Origin: Paragonimus westermani
Lineage: Eukaryota > Platyhelminthes > Trematoda > Plagiorchiida > Troglotrematidae
NCBI GenBank assembly: GCA_008508345.1
Contig: QNGE01001293.1
Span: 29,585-93,584 of the forward strand
Direction of reading: 5' to 3'
Length of the DNA: 64,000 nucleotides
A model generated the notes under the pieces. It had not been told where the DNA came from. It did not search any database and saw nothing but the letters and a program-made list of their open reading frames with translations. Every line of letters begins with the position of its first letter. Position 1 is the stretch's first letter. Positions 38,176-49,860 of this stretch are shown piece after piece. The position numbers were made by a program, and so were the translations under genes.

Positions 38176-38364
38176 CTAAATCAAACAAAACAGAAAAGTA
38201 GTATATTCAGTGCCCATAGCCATGAAAGACAGTGCAAATACTTGCAGGCGTACAAAGCTCAGAACACACTAGGGAGCTAAACTGAACATGGGCGGTCCGA
38301 AGGTGAATTAGAGTGAAATCGGACAAATGACCAACAGGATTTCCGGCTTCAAAAAGTTACATAC
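38176..38364 (-). other. M8 intron (exon 7 to exon 8)
   Basis: A 189-bp intron with a GTATGT donor and a TTTAG acceptor. Confidence 0.6.
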
Positions 38365-38405
38365 CTCTGGAGAAACAACCAAACTACCACATTCGTTCTT
38401 CATTC
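38365..38405 (-). CDS. M8 protease exon 7 (micro-exon, tentative start)
   Basis: This 41-bp exon ends at CCAGAG/GTATGT in phase 0 and encodes MKNECGSLVVSPE. That joins smoothly to [14 protein letters not shown] in the next exon. The M8 consensus at this place is a short strand L-V-V/L-T-P followed by V-x-x-x-A-R-x-x-F-x-C. The 3' border is convincing. The acceptor (CCTGAG) lacks a good pyrimidine tract. Its phase 1 start does not fit exon 6 directly, so another small exon should lie upstream. Confidence 0.55.
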
Positions 38406-40170
38406 CTCAGGTTAGTTGTTCCAAAGTAGACCAACTACAATCTGGATTCTAACCCTCCATCAAATGACATCAGTTTCTTAAATACACATAATACCAAATA
38501 TGCGTGCGAGTGTCACAAAAACAACTTTGTCAAAATCCGACTATGACCACTTCAGCATCATGTATGAGGAAAGATCGAGTCCGATGCCGTCCGAATTTCC
38601 GACTTTAAACTATCATAAAAATCTGTAAATGGAAAATGTAATGGGTGACATTCATTTCGGTACACCCATTCGGTTTAAGAGAACTATGGTCTACAATGAT
38701 GGTTTTTTGAATATGTAATCCTATGCATCAGCTAGTTTGACTCCGGAATAACAATATATTGAGACAACTTACGCTACGGCTTTCAGAAACATGCACAAAC
38801 GCTTGGTGATAAAACCCCATGAGTGTCACATTTGATTCGTTAATAAAGCATGCTCCTTAGTACATTGCATAGCCATGTTAATAGAGATGAAAAGCGCAAC
38901 AAGGACTGCGTAGTTATGAGCTAGGTTTTCGTTCACAGGTTTTCAAGTCCTTTTCCATTCCACGGAATTTCTTCACTCTCGATGTTTCCACAGAATGCAG
39001 CCCTATGAAAAGTTATCCAATGAAATACATACATTGATCTGTTTAACGGTTAAAGTACTAAACATTCGATCAGAATATCTTCGTGTTTCTGCCTGAATAT
39101 TGCAATAACAAACAGAATAAAGTGAAAATCTGTTCAATGCATACAAGGTATTCTCCTCACAGGCGCTTAATAGTCCCCGGAACCATTAGCAATACCTATC
39201 AGCTCATAAAAACGGCAATGCTAGGGGCTGTGTGATTTCAGATTCAAAGGACATTACAAAACAGCACGTGCGTGTTGTTATGTTGCTTGTTAATGTGTTA
39301 CGGGAACAGCCTAGTGAACCTAAAAAAGGTTATTATTATTTCGTCGAATAATTGTGAAACTGATCGACTAAGACTTCGTTGTCCTCCACCGTTTTTGCAG
39401 TGTTTATAGCACACTCTGGCAAATTCTGACTTGAGTCTGACCAAGCCATCATGGCAAAATGTTCCCACTTTCTAGTCAACCACGAAAATCACCCACCAGT
39501 GCACACAACCAACTTTACGATCACGTACTGTCTTCATTTGACAGACGAAAAAGTGAGAGGGAAACTGTTCGAGATGCTGCGTTTGTCTGTGCAACTTCAT
39601 AGGTTGTGGTTACATGGCGCCAACAGCATTCACAAAGGGCAGAGTGCACAACAGATAGAGAGCACTCTGACACCGACTGATTCCACCATTTACACGCAGT
39701 GAACTGTAGCCAGACGGGCTTCAGAGTGGGGCGTAGTCACCCCGTTTGATACTGTCAGTAAATCACAACGCAGCTCAGGAGACATAGCAGGTAATTAAAC
39801 AGTGACAATGAACAGCGCTAATTAGTATTGTCAGTGAAGAAAAGTGGATGATATCGGAACTTCAATCGAATAACAAGCAGAGCAAAAAACACAAAGACTG
39901 ACAAAACATTATTCTATACAACATGGTAAGCCTAGATGGACTATCAGAGGTTTCGTCAGAGGAGACCGATGATAGCCTGTATCCACCAACATGAACAAAA
40001 CGATTGAACAAATGGCCCGCATAACCGTTCAGTGCAGTTTCCAATTAACAGCCGGAGTTGAACATAACAAAAAAGCCTTACGTACTTTTTCAATCGACCT
40101 ACTGATTCGCTTGAGTGAGCAAATGGTCACCTGTGAACTGGTGGACAGCGGTTTCGTAATGTTTCAGGCA

Positions 40171-40250
40171 GGCTGGAGAATCGAACCCATAGCTTGTGAG
40201 CAACTATCAGAGTGGTAGTACGGACTGTTATCCGCTAGACCAGATGATCT
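40171..40250 (-). repeat. tRNA-like pol III promoter fragment (third SINE-like type)
   Basis: The reverse complement reads GGTCTAGCGGATAACAG as an A box (plus positions 40225-40239) and GGGTTCGATTC as a B box (plus positions 40178-40188) at tRNA spacing. The T-stem does not pair properly and there is no acceptor stem, so it is a tRNA-derived repeat or tRNA pseudogene rather than a working tRNA gene. It resembles neither family A nor family B. Confidence 0.5.
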
Positions 40251-40638
40251 TCGTCAATGGAGTTACCGGATGGTTTATGCCTGCTGCACTTTCTTGTCAT
40301 AAACCAAAATTGACCGACTATTTGCGGTTCGATTCTACTGCATGCCTGGGGCGGAGATGACCCAAATGTATCGAAGTAGTTGTACCCTATCCCAGCGATG
40401 GCCACTGGGAGCTACCACCCGCAAGCACCCACTCAAACACTTCTGAAACCATGTCAAGTATATGGTGATTTTCACATCAGCCACCAGTGGCCGGCGGATC
40501 TCAGTCCAAGAGAGAAGGGAAAAGCGCAACCACCAAACAAAGGTGATCAGCAACACTACAATTCTTAGGGCAACACAAGATAAATTATACATTCACTGGC
40601 TTACGAGTCACTTAACAAAGTAGGTCGGGCTAAACAAG

Positions 40639-40689
40639 GATCTGAAACACATATGTATAGAGANGATCTGAAACAAATATGTATAGAGA
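40639..40689. repeat. 25-bp direct repeat around a single N
   Basis: The 25-bp segment GATCTGAAACACATATGTAT plus five further bases is repeated with one difference (40639-40663 and 40665-40689), separated by the only ambiguous base in the window, at 40664. This looks like an assembly join or gap-fill scar rather than a biological tandem repeat. Confidence 0.8.
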
Positions 40690-41151
40690 TTGGCCGAATA
40701 AACCCTCAATGCTTTGTACTTTCAACTGGTTGAGCACGCTAAAATTAGACTAACACTGACAGGAAGCAAATGTATTACAAACTGGTTATGATGAAGTTCG
40801 TGCGGAATTATGCACTATTCTTGAAACACAATTGTAAGCCTCATACTCCATAATTTTGTCAAATATATTAACCGGAACGGTCGTCTTAGAAAGTGTTCAC
40901 TGTTATTGTTCCGAAAAATATTTTGTCACAATTACCAAAAAACAGTTTGTTGGTAAAATTCCGTTATCTTTATAAAGTAGAGTTTAGAGGCAACTCTTTG
41001 ATTACTGATTATTCTATTAGCCCACATGGTTGACTAATAAATGTACGCACACCAAGCCATTAGTTACCGTCCCATCAGTATTTTTGTCGACAATTAATCA
41101 AAAATATGAACTCTGGATTGTTTGTTATGGGAATTAGAAATATGAGCTTAC

Positions 41152-41325
41152 AGTTCATCTTTCATCACACCAGAAAGACGCAGAAGTTCTTGACATAGCA
41201 AGAAAAAGCCAAAATATTTCGCTTCAGAATAAACTTCGAAAATTTTGGTAGTCATTGAATAAGCTTCATTTGTGAAGTTATTATTTACAAACCCGTTATA
41301 ACGTTCGATATCCTTCATATTCCAT
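41152..41325 (-). CDS. Exon-like open frame, unknown product
   Basis: A minus-strand frame reads DIERYNGFVNN, then TKIFEVYSEAKYFGFFLLCQ and ELLRLSGVMKDEL, with amino acid usage more like a real protein than its surroundings. At the end the sequence AACT/GTAAGC can be a splice donor. If read through, the next codon is a stop, leaving KDEL, the ER-retention tetrapeptide, at the C-terminus. I found no convincing acceptor at the 5' side and do not recognise the family. It does not match M8 sequence and lies inside an M8 intron. Confidence 0.3.
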
Positions 41326-42214
41326 AACACAGAAGTATTGCACATGCACGGTCTCTCCAAATGTTCTGGTAGAACTTAAAAGGTCGAATCAATAGGGCCG
41401 GAAATCTTGCTACAAAAATCCACTTCAAGGGAATTGTTGAATCTGTTGAATTCCGTCTGGTACGTTTGTTGTTTTTGTTTGGTATGATGTGGAGCGATCA
41501 ATCCGTTAGTTTGTCTGTCGAAAGCCGATCCTCAATTTGCGTTCATTAGTATTTGCTGTGTGTGATAAACAATCGTGATGAATTTTGTGCCATAACTGCA
41601 CAAAGTATTTGTTTCCTTTTTTTGTAACCATCATTGCTTATCTATGGAAACTTTCTCTCTTGATAGTGTTTGACACTTTCCCTTTGACTGGTGGCAATTT
41701 GCAGGCTCATGTTTGGTTACTCCATTTTGAGAGCCTTTCTGTGAGATAATTCATATATCCGGTTAATTTATATTCAAGGTGAGATAGTGCCGTTATTGTA
41801 ACATTATCAGATAGTTCCGTATGAATCTCAACCCATTTGATCACTTTTATTGACGATTTTTGAACTTGAAAGATAGCCCTGTTAACCCGGAACATTTGAA
41901 TAGACGTTATTGGAATTGTCAAGTACGCGATACTGAATGAATTACTTCAAATCACCAGCATCAATTTAACGGTAATTGGGAACAAATACTTAAGAGCACA
42001 ATTCATCTCAAGATTGCCTGAATATCTATGTGTAAGAAACAATGTCCAAAGAAACACTGACGTAATGGTCCGCATTTTGGTCAGTGCTTTTGGAAAACAT
42101 GATGGAAAGTAGCAGATGGATACTTGTTTACTTAACAAACAAACAGACGGTACTGAAGACAATGGCCAGAACAGCTGTTCTCGAGAAACCATTATGGGGA
42201 AAAACAACAGGATT

Positions 42215-42215
<1 letters not shown>

Positions 42216-42248
<33 letters not shown>
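42216..42248. repeat. (CA)n microsatellite
   Basis: 33 bp of perfect AC/CA dinucleotide repeat. Confidence 0.97.
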
Positions 42249-42251
<3 letters not shown>

Positions 42252-43070
42252 TTCCTTTTTGACACATTACCTGAAAAACGAAGTGAAAGTATAAGTATTT
42301 ATCGGTCTGCATGGAACGATCAAGGAATAACAAAATCCTTTTTTTTCTATCTGTCCCATATCCGAGGAAGTGATTTGCTTTAAATATTTTGTAAAAACCC
42401 ATCTAAATATTCATAACAGGTTCTTTTCAACGGAGGTATAAAACCACGTATAAAGATGGTACACAGGCGAAAACGGACGTTTTCGTTCAAGTAGAATAAT
42501 CCAAGGAAATGTACCCACCCAAGACCAAGGTGGTTAAACGACGACGAAGTTACTAATTATGAAGATCTCGAGTGGGTTGAGAAGACTGGTGTTCTCTTCC
42601 AAGTTAGATTACTTGCGATCACCAACAAATTCGCTGTCGGATGTGACCACCGACTGCACTCACTGACATATGTGCACTCACAATATTATTGATCCACCTA
42701 GTTAGCTCTTCTCTATAGCTCTTCTTCGAATGTATTTTCATCTCTTGGAATTTTCTTGGACAATACTGCTGAGTAGTCGGGGATTTGGTTATTTTCAAGT
42801 TGACCATCACTCACATTTGATCGCAGCGTTCACATTCAGGTAGACTTTCCCCGGCTACTCATCAGTAATCTAAAATATCGCCTTGCAGGTTTAATGAGTT
42901 CAGTGATCTCGACCTGTCTCGGAAGTCCTCATCACGGGGTTATCGATTGGAGTTAACAGACAGTAACTGTCTCCACTATCGAGACGATCGGGCAACCTGA
43001 TCATTGCTCACATGCGAGATTGATTGAGCGTTCAAATTTGATGATTCCGTCGTGCCTCATGTGAGGTCAA

Positions 43071-43126
43071 TGGCGCAGTGGTCAACACGGTTGCCTCATG
43101 ATTGGAATGGCCGGAGTTCAAATCCC
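43071..43126 (+). promoter_or_regulatory. Internal RNA polymerase III promoter (A and B boxes)
   Basis: The A box TGGCGCAGTGG at 43071-43081 and the B box GAGTTCAAATCC at 43114-43125 fit the tRNA-type consensus (TRGCNNAGYNGG and GWTCRANNC), with about 34 bp between them. They would drive transcription through the ribozyme just downstream. No T-run terminator follows directly. Confidence 0.8.
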
Positions 43127-43143
43127 GGCCGTGGCAAGCATAT

Positions 43144-43188
43144 GCACTACTGACGAGCTCTAATGAGAGCGAAACTCGAGTCTAGTGC
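43144..43188 (+). ncRNA. Hammerhead self-cleaving ribozyme, intact core
   Basis: Stem I is GCACTA (43144-43149) with TAGTGC (43183-43188). Core box 1 is CTGACGA (43150-43156). Stem II is GCTCT/AGAGC (43157-43161 and 43166-43170) closed by an AATG loop. Core box 2 is GAAA (43171-43174). Stem III is only 3 bp (ACT/AGT around CG), followed by the GTC cleavage triplet, with C17 at 43182. All conserved core positions are met. The very short stem III is a known feature of SINE-borne hammerheads, which may act more efficiently as dimers. The predicted cut is between 43182 and 43183. Confidence 0.85.
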
Positions 43189-46100
43189 TTCTTTTCGAAA
43201 GAGGCTGGCTGGAAAATCTATCTGAATGCGAACGCTGCGATCAAATGTGAGTGATGGTCAACTTGAAAATACTGCTGAGACCAAATATTTTGTACACAAT
43301 ATTATATTTCCATATTCGAGGCAGATTATGTAAGGATGCCTGAGATATTCTTTCAGGTCACTCAATAGTTAATGACATACCAGACCTCACACCGCCGACT
43401 TGTAAAAACCAGCAGCATCCTACCGAACAATCTTTCGAAAACGCATCTCTCGGTTACTGTATTACAATACTCACAATATTGGAAAGGTCTCCAAATGCAT
43501 ACAACGAAAACTACTTCTCTTATCTACATAAACCATAGGCAATCACCGCATGCCTTGTGCATGGAAAACCACGAAGTAACTTATGAAGTGGTGACAAATA
43601 CCTAATGGAATACTGATCAACTGGAAAAAGGTGAGGCTAACTACTGCATGCAAATGAGCGTTCTTGTTGTGACTGCGTATACAATATTGGTCAGATTTCC
43701 CAACGAATTAAACATGGTGGCAGCAGGCGTTGGAAAAACCACAGTCACGGGACATGTTTTACTTCGTTCAACCAATCATGAATTTTACCGTCACTACCGC
43801 TTAATCCTGAATTTCATCTCATCGACTAAATTCCCGTAAATGAGAGACTAATAACAGAACGGAATGAGAAGGCAAAGAAGTCATAGCTTCTTGTCCATAA
43901 ATAGCCCACAGTTATCTCAATACCAGGAAGAACTAGAAACATTAGGCACTCGAGACTTGTGGAACCGTCAGCCTCTATTAAACTTGCAGTAAATCCGATA
44001 AATGTGTTTAAAAACAACATTCAATGACTGCTTTGGTTTACGGAGACGGTAACCCGTAAGAAATGGAAAGCACTTCTTTGTGTACAGAAAAATGTGTTCA
44101 TTATCATCAGATTTCCTCAGTACAGAATGCCTTGAAATTTGTGTGAACACTGTTTTCGTTATTTCGTTTCACAGTGCTTATTAAACTTCGCTGTATTGAC
44201 CCCCGAACCACAGCAAACACCCGATGAAATGCACTCCCGGGAGATATAACGTGCAGAATCCCTGACTGGCGCAAGTGAGATGACCATTGTTTTAATCATC
44301 AGTCGTCCTAACGTTTGGGCGATGATTACACCCATGCGATTCAACCGAAACGTTTTTTAGCATATTTCACAATCTGGAGGACTATTTACAATTTGTCTTT
44401 TTCAAACCTGCGTTCACTTACAGGTTCATAAGCATACGCCTTTATAAAACTGGCTCATTAATGTAAGACTCGATTGGGAAATATCGGTTTTCACAGAACT
44501 GAGTATTCCCGACAAAATACTTGTTGGTGATCAATCATCTTGCGTCAGACAGACTATATTCAATAGCCAGTGTCACGCGACTGATGCCACCGCTAGCGAT
44601 CGATCACGTCACATAACTATTAACAAACACCTGTTTTTGCCGATGGAAATTGATATAAATACATAACTGGACAAAAATGAATGAAACAGTTGGCACTGGT
44701 CAGTTGGCTCGGTTATCAAATGAGTAGGGTAAGGTTGTCACGTGCAAAGCATTGTAATTTGCAGGTGCGCCAGCTGGTCACCCCGAACGAACAAAGCAAA
44801 CGGTTGCTGTTGCGGCTGTTACTTGCACTTCGGTACACAGAAGTTAGTCGTTCTAGGATGACAAAGTCACTTTCCAGATGCAAGGTAGTGATGATTCGGT
44901 CCACGCACGGGTTGCTCGTTGGTCAACTGGAAGTAGCGAGTTCATCGATTTTGGATCAAACCATGGGTGGTTGGAGTTACCCGAACTTACTTCAAGAATA
45001 AGTTCTATCAGTACTGTGCATCCAGAACTACCGTATTCTCCTAGATGATAATTCTCCAGCTGACTGGCGTAGCACTGCAGGAAGTTGAAACTGTTTTACG
45101 GAGGAAAAAGGCTCTCATAGAGTCAAATCCATACGAATTGTGATGTCTATCCTATGTCCGGCTGCGCAGGGAACTCGACACATGGTGTTTAGTCAGACAT
45201 AAAGACGACATATATAGCTGATTGGTATAAAACTCGAGCAGTCAAAGAATTCATTCAACGATTCGGCACCCAGGTGATCGATGTCAAGAGAAGATTACAC
45301 ATTTTAAACTGACAGGAGCTTGGGACAAGAAGCGTTCTCTTTTCCACATCAACTGTCAGTCGAACAGCCTGCACCGAGTGGCTGTAACCTTTTGTTTCGT
45401 CTACCAGCGTGCAATGTACTGGTGTAGACTGGGTTGCTAATCACCTTCTTATATTTATCAAACAGATTACGTTTACTCATATATAGTCACACGCTGACTT
45501 TTGTTTTTGCAATCAAGAATGGAAACAAAATTACTTAGCTAACCCGAGAACTCGTCTTAACTCAAATGTGATTTCAATATGCTCAGGAAAATAGGTCGGT
45601 CTAATTCCCACGGACTGCTAACAGCACTAGCCTTTTTAGAGGACTAATTGTAGTGGTGATTCTGGGAAATCTTTATTTTTCCAAATCAAAAGACTGTATG
45701 TAAGCGTGAGAATAAAACTTACATTTTCTGGTAGTTTGTAACACACTTTAGTTTATGTTATCTACGTATCGGTAAGATGGGTGCTTCGAAGAAATCTGTG
45801 TTTACATATATCTGAAACGTTAACTTGTGTCAAATAAAAATCACCCATGTTGTGAGATGATAGAAAATGAAGTGAACATGTTTGTAGAGTCCAGTAAAGT
45901 GAAAACGAAGAGATTGGCTACAGGCAGAAGAATGGAGAACAGAAAACTATGATCCCCAAACAAATGAAACAAACTGACTGGTTGTTCGCAGTAGACTTTC
46001 AAAACTGTATGGTTCCTGCTGAATATAAACCGTCTCGCATAAATGTGATTGATGATGGGATGGGACATTCGGGACAAAAAGAACAAATACAGAAAAACCG

Positions 46101-49100
46101 TCTAAACCCATTGATTGACATTAGAAGTGACAAGATTGAAATTTAACTCATGTCCATATCATTGTCGATTATGGTCGTTCATGCCGAGTTACCTAGTGCC
46201 CAATCCTCCCGCACTGATCAACTGTAAAACGGAATCTGATTGGTCACTTTGAAGTGACACAACTAGCTATTGACAAACCAGAAACAGACGGCACAACATA
46301 TGACTGTCCGTGGTCCCCAATATTTTATTACATATTACCAAACTTGCATTTAACACACTGGTTACCAATTCACTTCATAATGTTCACTGGTGACCACGCC
46401 AACAATCAATTACAGGGTTAAAGACTTAGTGATCAGACGATGATCCAGGCCTGTATGATCGAGGTTGCAGAAAGGTAACACACGTGTTTCAAATCAGGTT
46501 AACTTGCTCACAAGAATAACACAATTTCAATTATAAGTTCTTGAGATAAGCGCTTGAGTGGAATAATTAATCTGTCGAATTTCAAGAGCACTAGAGGCTG
46601 CTGTTTTAGAGGAAGTCTCGGTTTTGGCCAACCTTTGGTTATAGAATTTCGTTGATAGGGTGAAGGTGTAAGTGGGCTTCGACAAGTAAGTTAGGTAACG
46701 TAAAAACAGCCAGGCAGTATGTAGATAACTGGCGGTTCCGAGCCATTATTTGCATACATAATGAACAAATTTAGGAGAAAGATTTTCACGTTGATAATCT
46801 TTGCCGGGATATTCCCGAAATATTTTAATCTACAAATGTGGCCAACTAACCAGCACCGTTGGAGTGACCACAATATGGGCGAGTTTCGTGCGGTTCCCAT
46901 AGGCGCTTAGCCAACGTCTTTGAACCGTGCGAACCACTCTGTCGCTCCACTGATAGACGGAATTGGAACTGATACGGATGAAAACGGTGGAGATGTAAGG
47001 GTACATAGGGACTATCCATAAATCAGAAAGTATCAGTGAAAGTGGTCAAATAGGAAAATGGGAAGATAGCATAGTATACTGTTGGACAACGTCACAGAGA
47101 AGGATATGGAATCAGAAGAACACCCATTGCAACGGTCACGTGGTTACGACGAACAATCTAGGATGACGATCTGACTTACATACCTCTGTTTTACCGTTTA
47201 TCTGGTTAACGGTAGAAAACGCGTAGGTTATGTGATGCATTATTTGAAAGGATAATTTAGGTTGGGAAACGAAACGAAGTGTTTGAAAGCACATACGGAC
47301 TACACGTTAACAATTGTCCGACTGACTCATCCACTAACACCAACGCTCGCACGCATGCTGCATCAACTAACCCTCCAACGTGCACTTGCTGAAATCCCAA
47401 TACCCGCGGCTTTGGAAGCGTCTTCTTGCTTTCCGAAACACAATGTGATCAGTGAACTATGTTGTCCTTACAACACTGTTCAATTGACCGAACGCGGCTG
47501 AACACAGCTAATCCGGAAATCGATCCGAACAGTGATCCTACTTAACGACACCCTATTTTCGTTCCCTTCGGTTACATTATGTGAATATGTCTAGCCTGAG
47601 TTCAGTTCCTTAGAGTTTAAGAGATCGCATAGGAGATGGTGTTACGAAAGGTTGCTCTGTAGTGAACCTTACACATATCACCATAGAGAACACAAATGCT
47701 TGATTTGTTCGGTATGACGGAACACATGCTATAAAAGCTTACCTTATAATTAACCCGAAAACCAAATACACACCTCATTATAGTGACATTCTCGTTATAA
47801 AGATGTCTGCTATAGTGACGCTCTGCTAAGAATGCGTAGTTGCATACGGAATTATGAAAAAACATCGAGTTACCGGTAAAAGCCATTTACGTAGCCTGTA
47901 GGTATCGGGTAGGACAACTGTCATCGTTTTCTGACTGTGCTGACTAGGTGCATTGAACAAAGAAATGCTTAACAAGCTGCTATCTAGTTAATATCAGCTA
48001 AGACAGAACTGTTTGTTAACAAGAAGTGAGGAGACTGTTGTTGAACGTTGGAATTTAGAAGTAAGATATTTATGAATAAAGCTACCTGAATAGTTTTGAA
48101 ACGAAGATATTTCCGCGTTCATATGGCAGTTAGACGCCAACAATATACGCTGGTTTGTTGGCGTTAGTAGGCATCATGAAGAGAACGTTTGACAGTCTAA
48201 CACGAACAATATTCCACCGGTCAATTCCAAGCAGTAGTTGTTTAGACTGGGAAACAGGCAATCACAGTTAAATGACATTCACTTCTCAACAAGTCCACAA
48301 TCCTTTGTCTCCTATTGCTGCACATTTTCAACGGCTTAGATATGTCCATTACGACAGCAAACATAAAGACAAGCAAACGTACGACAAACTATCTCCGAAT
48401 CAACATACATGGACAATAGAATGGTGTTATAATTTGGAACTCGGGCATTGCATTCAAAATCAGTTACTTTTACTCAATAATCCATCCCATGATGACAACA
48501 GATTTTTACAAATGTCCGCGTTCTTTTTTTTTCTCGGTCGAAATAATAAAACTCAAGATCAGACTATGAAAAGAAAAATGTTGGTATTTTTCTAAGAAGT
48601 TGACGCGGAAAATCAGAAACATGGTCGCAACGAGAGTACAGTACGACGTTGAAGTGATTTCGTCCACAAGCAATGAGTAAAAAATGCATTTACAGCTCAA
48701 CCAAAAATCTCTATAGATTGCCTTAGCATGATAATAAGAAAATAGAAGATAATTGTGTTCAGGTTACAGTATTCTCACTTTAGACTAGCCAGCAAATCAG
48801 CAGCACAACGACACATCTGGACATCGTTATATACATGTTAGGCAAACATATTCCACAGGTATTCAGTGAACGTTGGATGGAAAACTACAGGCTAGCCAGT
48901 GCGAGTAGAAGCAGAATGGATGTAATTTTTAACAGACAGATGTGAGCGATATCACGTAAAAAGTTATGATATAATAATCGTTAATAAAAGCACCCTATTA
49001 TGCTCTCAAAAAAAGGTTTGTAAGCCATCTAGTGTAACCTTTCGCTGTCAACAGTAGCTATCAATGCACTCAAAACCGTCGGTGATCGCACACCATTGGA

Positions 49101-49379
49101 TTTGCCCCGAAAGCACGTCACCTCCTGTTTAAAATCATACGCTATCACCCCACCTCTCACGCCAGACCAGATCTTTATTAAGTATCAAGAAAGACTACTA
49201 GAATTATCTGGAGACGTCGTACCTCGCCCACTTAAACTATAGTGGATTTGCGCGAGGATGAGGGAAACTGACTTTCTTCTTTGACACGCAACTGGAGGCC
49301 AGCAGTCCGAAGCCTTCTGAAAGATTAAAGTGGAAACGCCGAACATATGTGAGCATATTCTGTCAAAATCTCACTGGTG

Positions 49380-49860
49380 TATTACATGCCACCGAGTACA
49401 TTTCACGCCTGCCTCATTTAACTAAAGCTGATAGCTGTCCCGCTTTACGGTTATTCAACAGTGGGGCGCTCTCTTCAGATGACGGTGGACAAATAATTTC
49501 GACATTCAAAGTCGTACGAGAGTTTTTCGGGAGCTCAAATTCATCTGCATGAAAGCCGAATGTGACCGTCTTCTAGCTCACTTAGTATTGTGCCTCCTAT
49601 AGGGTAGAAATACTACCACGTAAGTGGTTGTGTTTGAGTGGGACAGTTATGTTTGCCCATTGACCTCGCGTGTACCTCCTCCAGAGACATCAACTGGTAC
49701 ATGCGTCTCTTTCCTGTCATCGACATGTCCCAGACCTCGTGTGTTGTATTCAGAGGCTCAGCAAAGTGAGCTCAAATCGGATGAACTATGGGCATGTCGA
49801 GGCCAGTTTCACGATTTCGTTGATCATTTCGAAGAAAATAAGCAACTATAGAAAAATTCT
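49380..49860 (+). repeat. Dispersed repeat, copy 1 (related to 57.8-58.2 kb)
   Basis: Blocks here recur in diverged form at 57.83-58.22 kb: GTGACCGTCTTCTAGCTCAC against TTGACCATCTTCTAGTTCAC, and GTGTTGTATTCAGA against CTGTTGTGTTCAGA. Open frames such as RLFNSGALSSDDGGQIISTF and ELWACRGQFHDFVDHFEENK suggest remains of a coding element, perhaps gag-like, but I do not recognise the class. Confidence 0.55.

Larger units (their letters stand above)
42762..43279 (+). mobile_element. SINE family A, full-length composite copy with TSD
   Basis: Exact 12-bp direct repeats AATACTGCTGAG at 42762-42773 and 43268-43279 bound a 494-bp insert. From left to right it contains an inverted copy of the family tail (about 42785-42850), a 5' extension (CGATTGGAGTTAACAGAC, then GATCGGGCAACCTGATCA) and a tRNA-like unit. 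In the latter the A box is TGGCGCAGTGG at 43071-43081 and the B box GTTCAAATC at 43116-43124, inside a 6-bp GGCCGG/CCGGCC T-stem. The anticodon-loop position reads CTCATGA, reminiscent of tRNA-Met. An intact hammerhead ribozyme and the forward tail, ending CAACTTGAA, follow. The layout resembles the Sm-alpha retroposons of schistosomes. Confidence 0.9.

Noticed and set aside
38750..38825. Minus-strand frame NESNVTLMGFYHQAFVHVSE before a GTAAGT donor
   Set aside because: It reads well but has no convincing acceptor, does not match M8 sequence and ends in a phase that does not fit exon 7.
38937..38977. Missing M8 exon between exons 6 and 7
   Set aside because: The sequence fits the expected region but the join to exon 7 makes a stop codon, so it is reported as a question and not annotated as an exon.
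40171..40250. Functional tRNA gene
   Set aside because: A and B boxes are present but the T-stem and acceptor stem do not pair.
41947..42402. A 151-codon minus-strand open frame with a run of C-V repeats
   Set aside because: The run is just the CA microsatellite translated; the rest has no motif.
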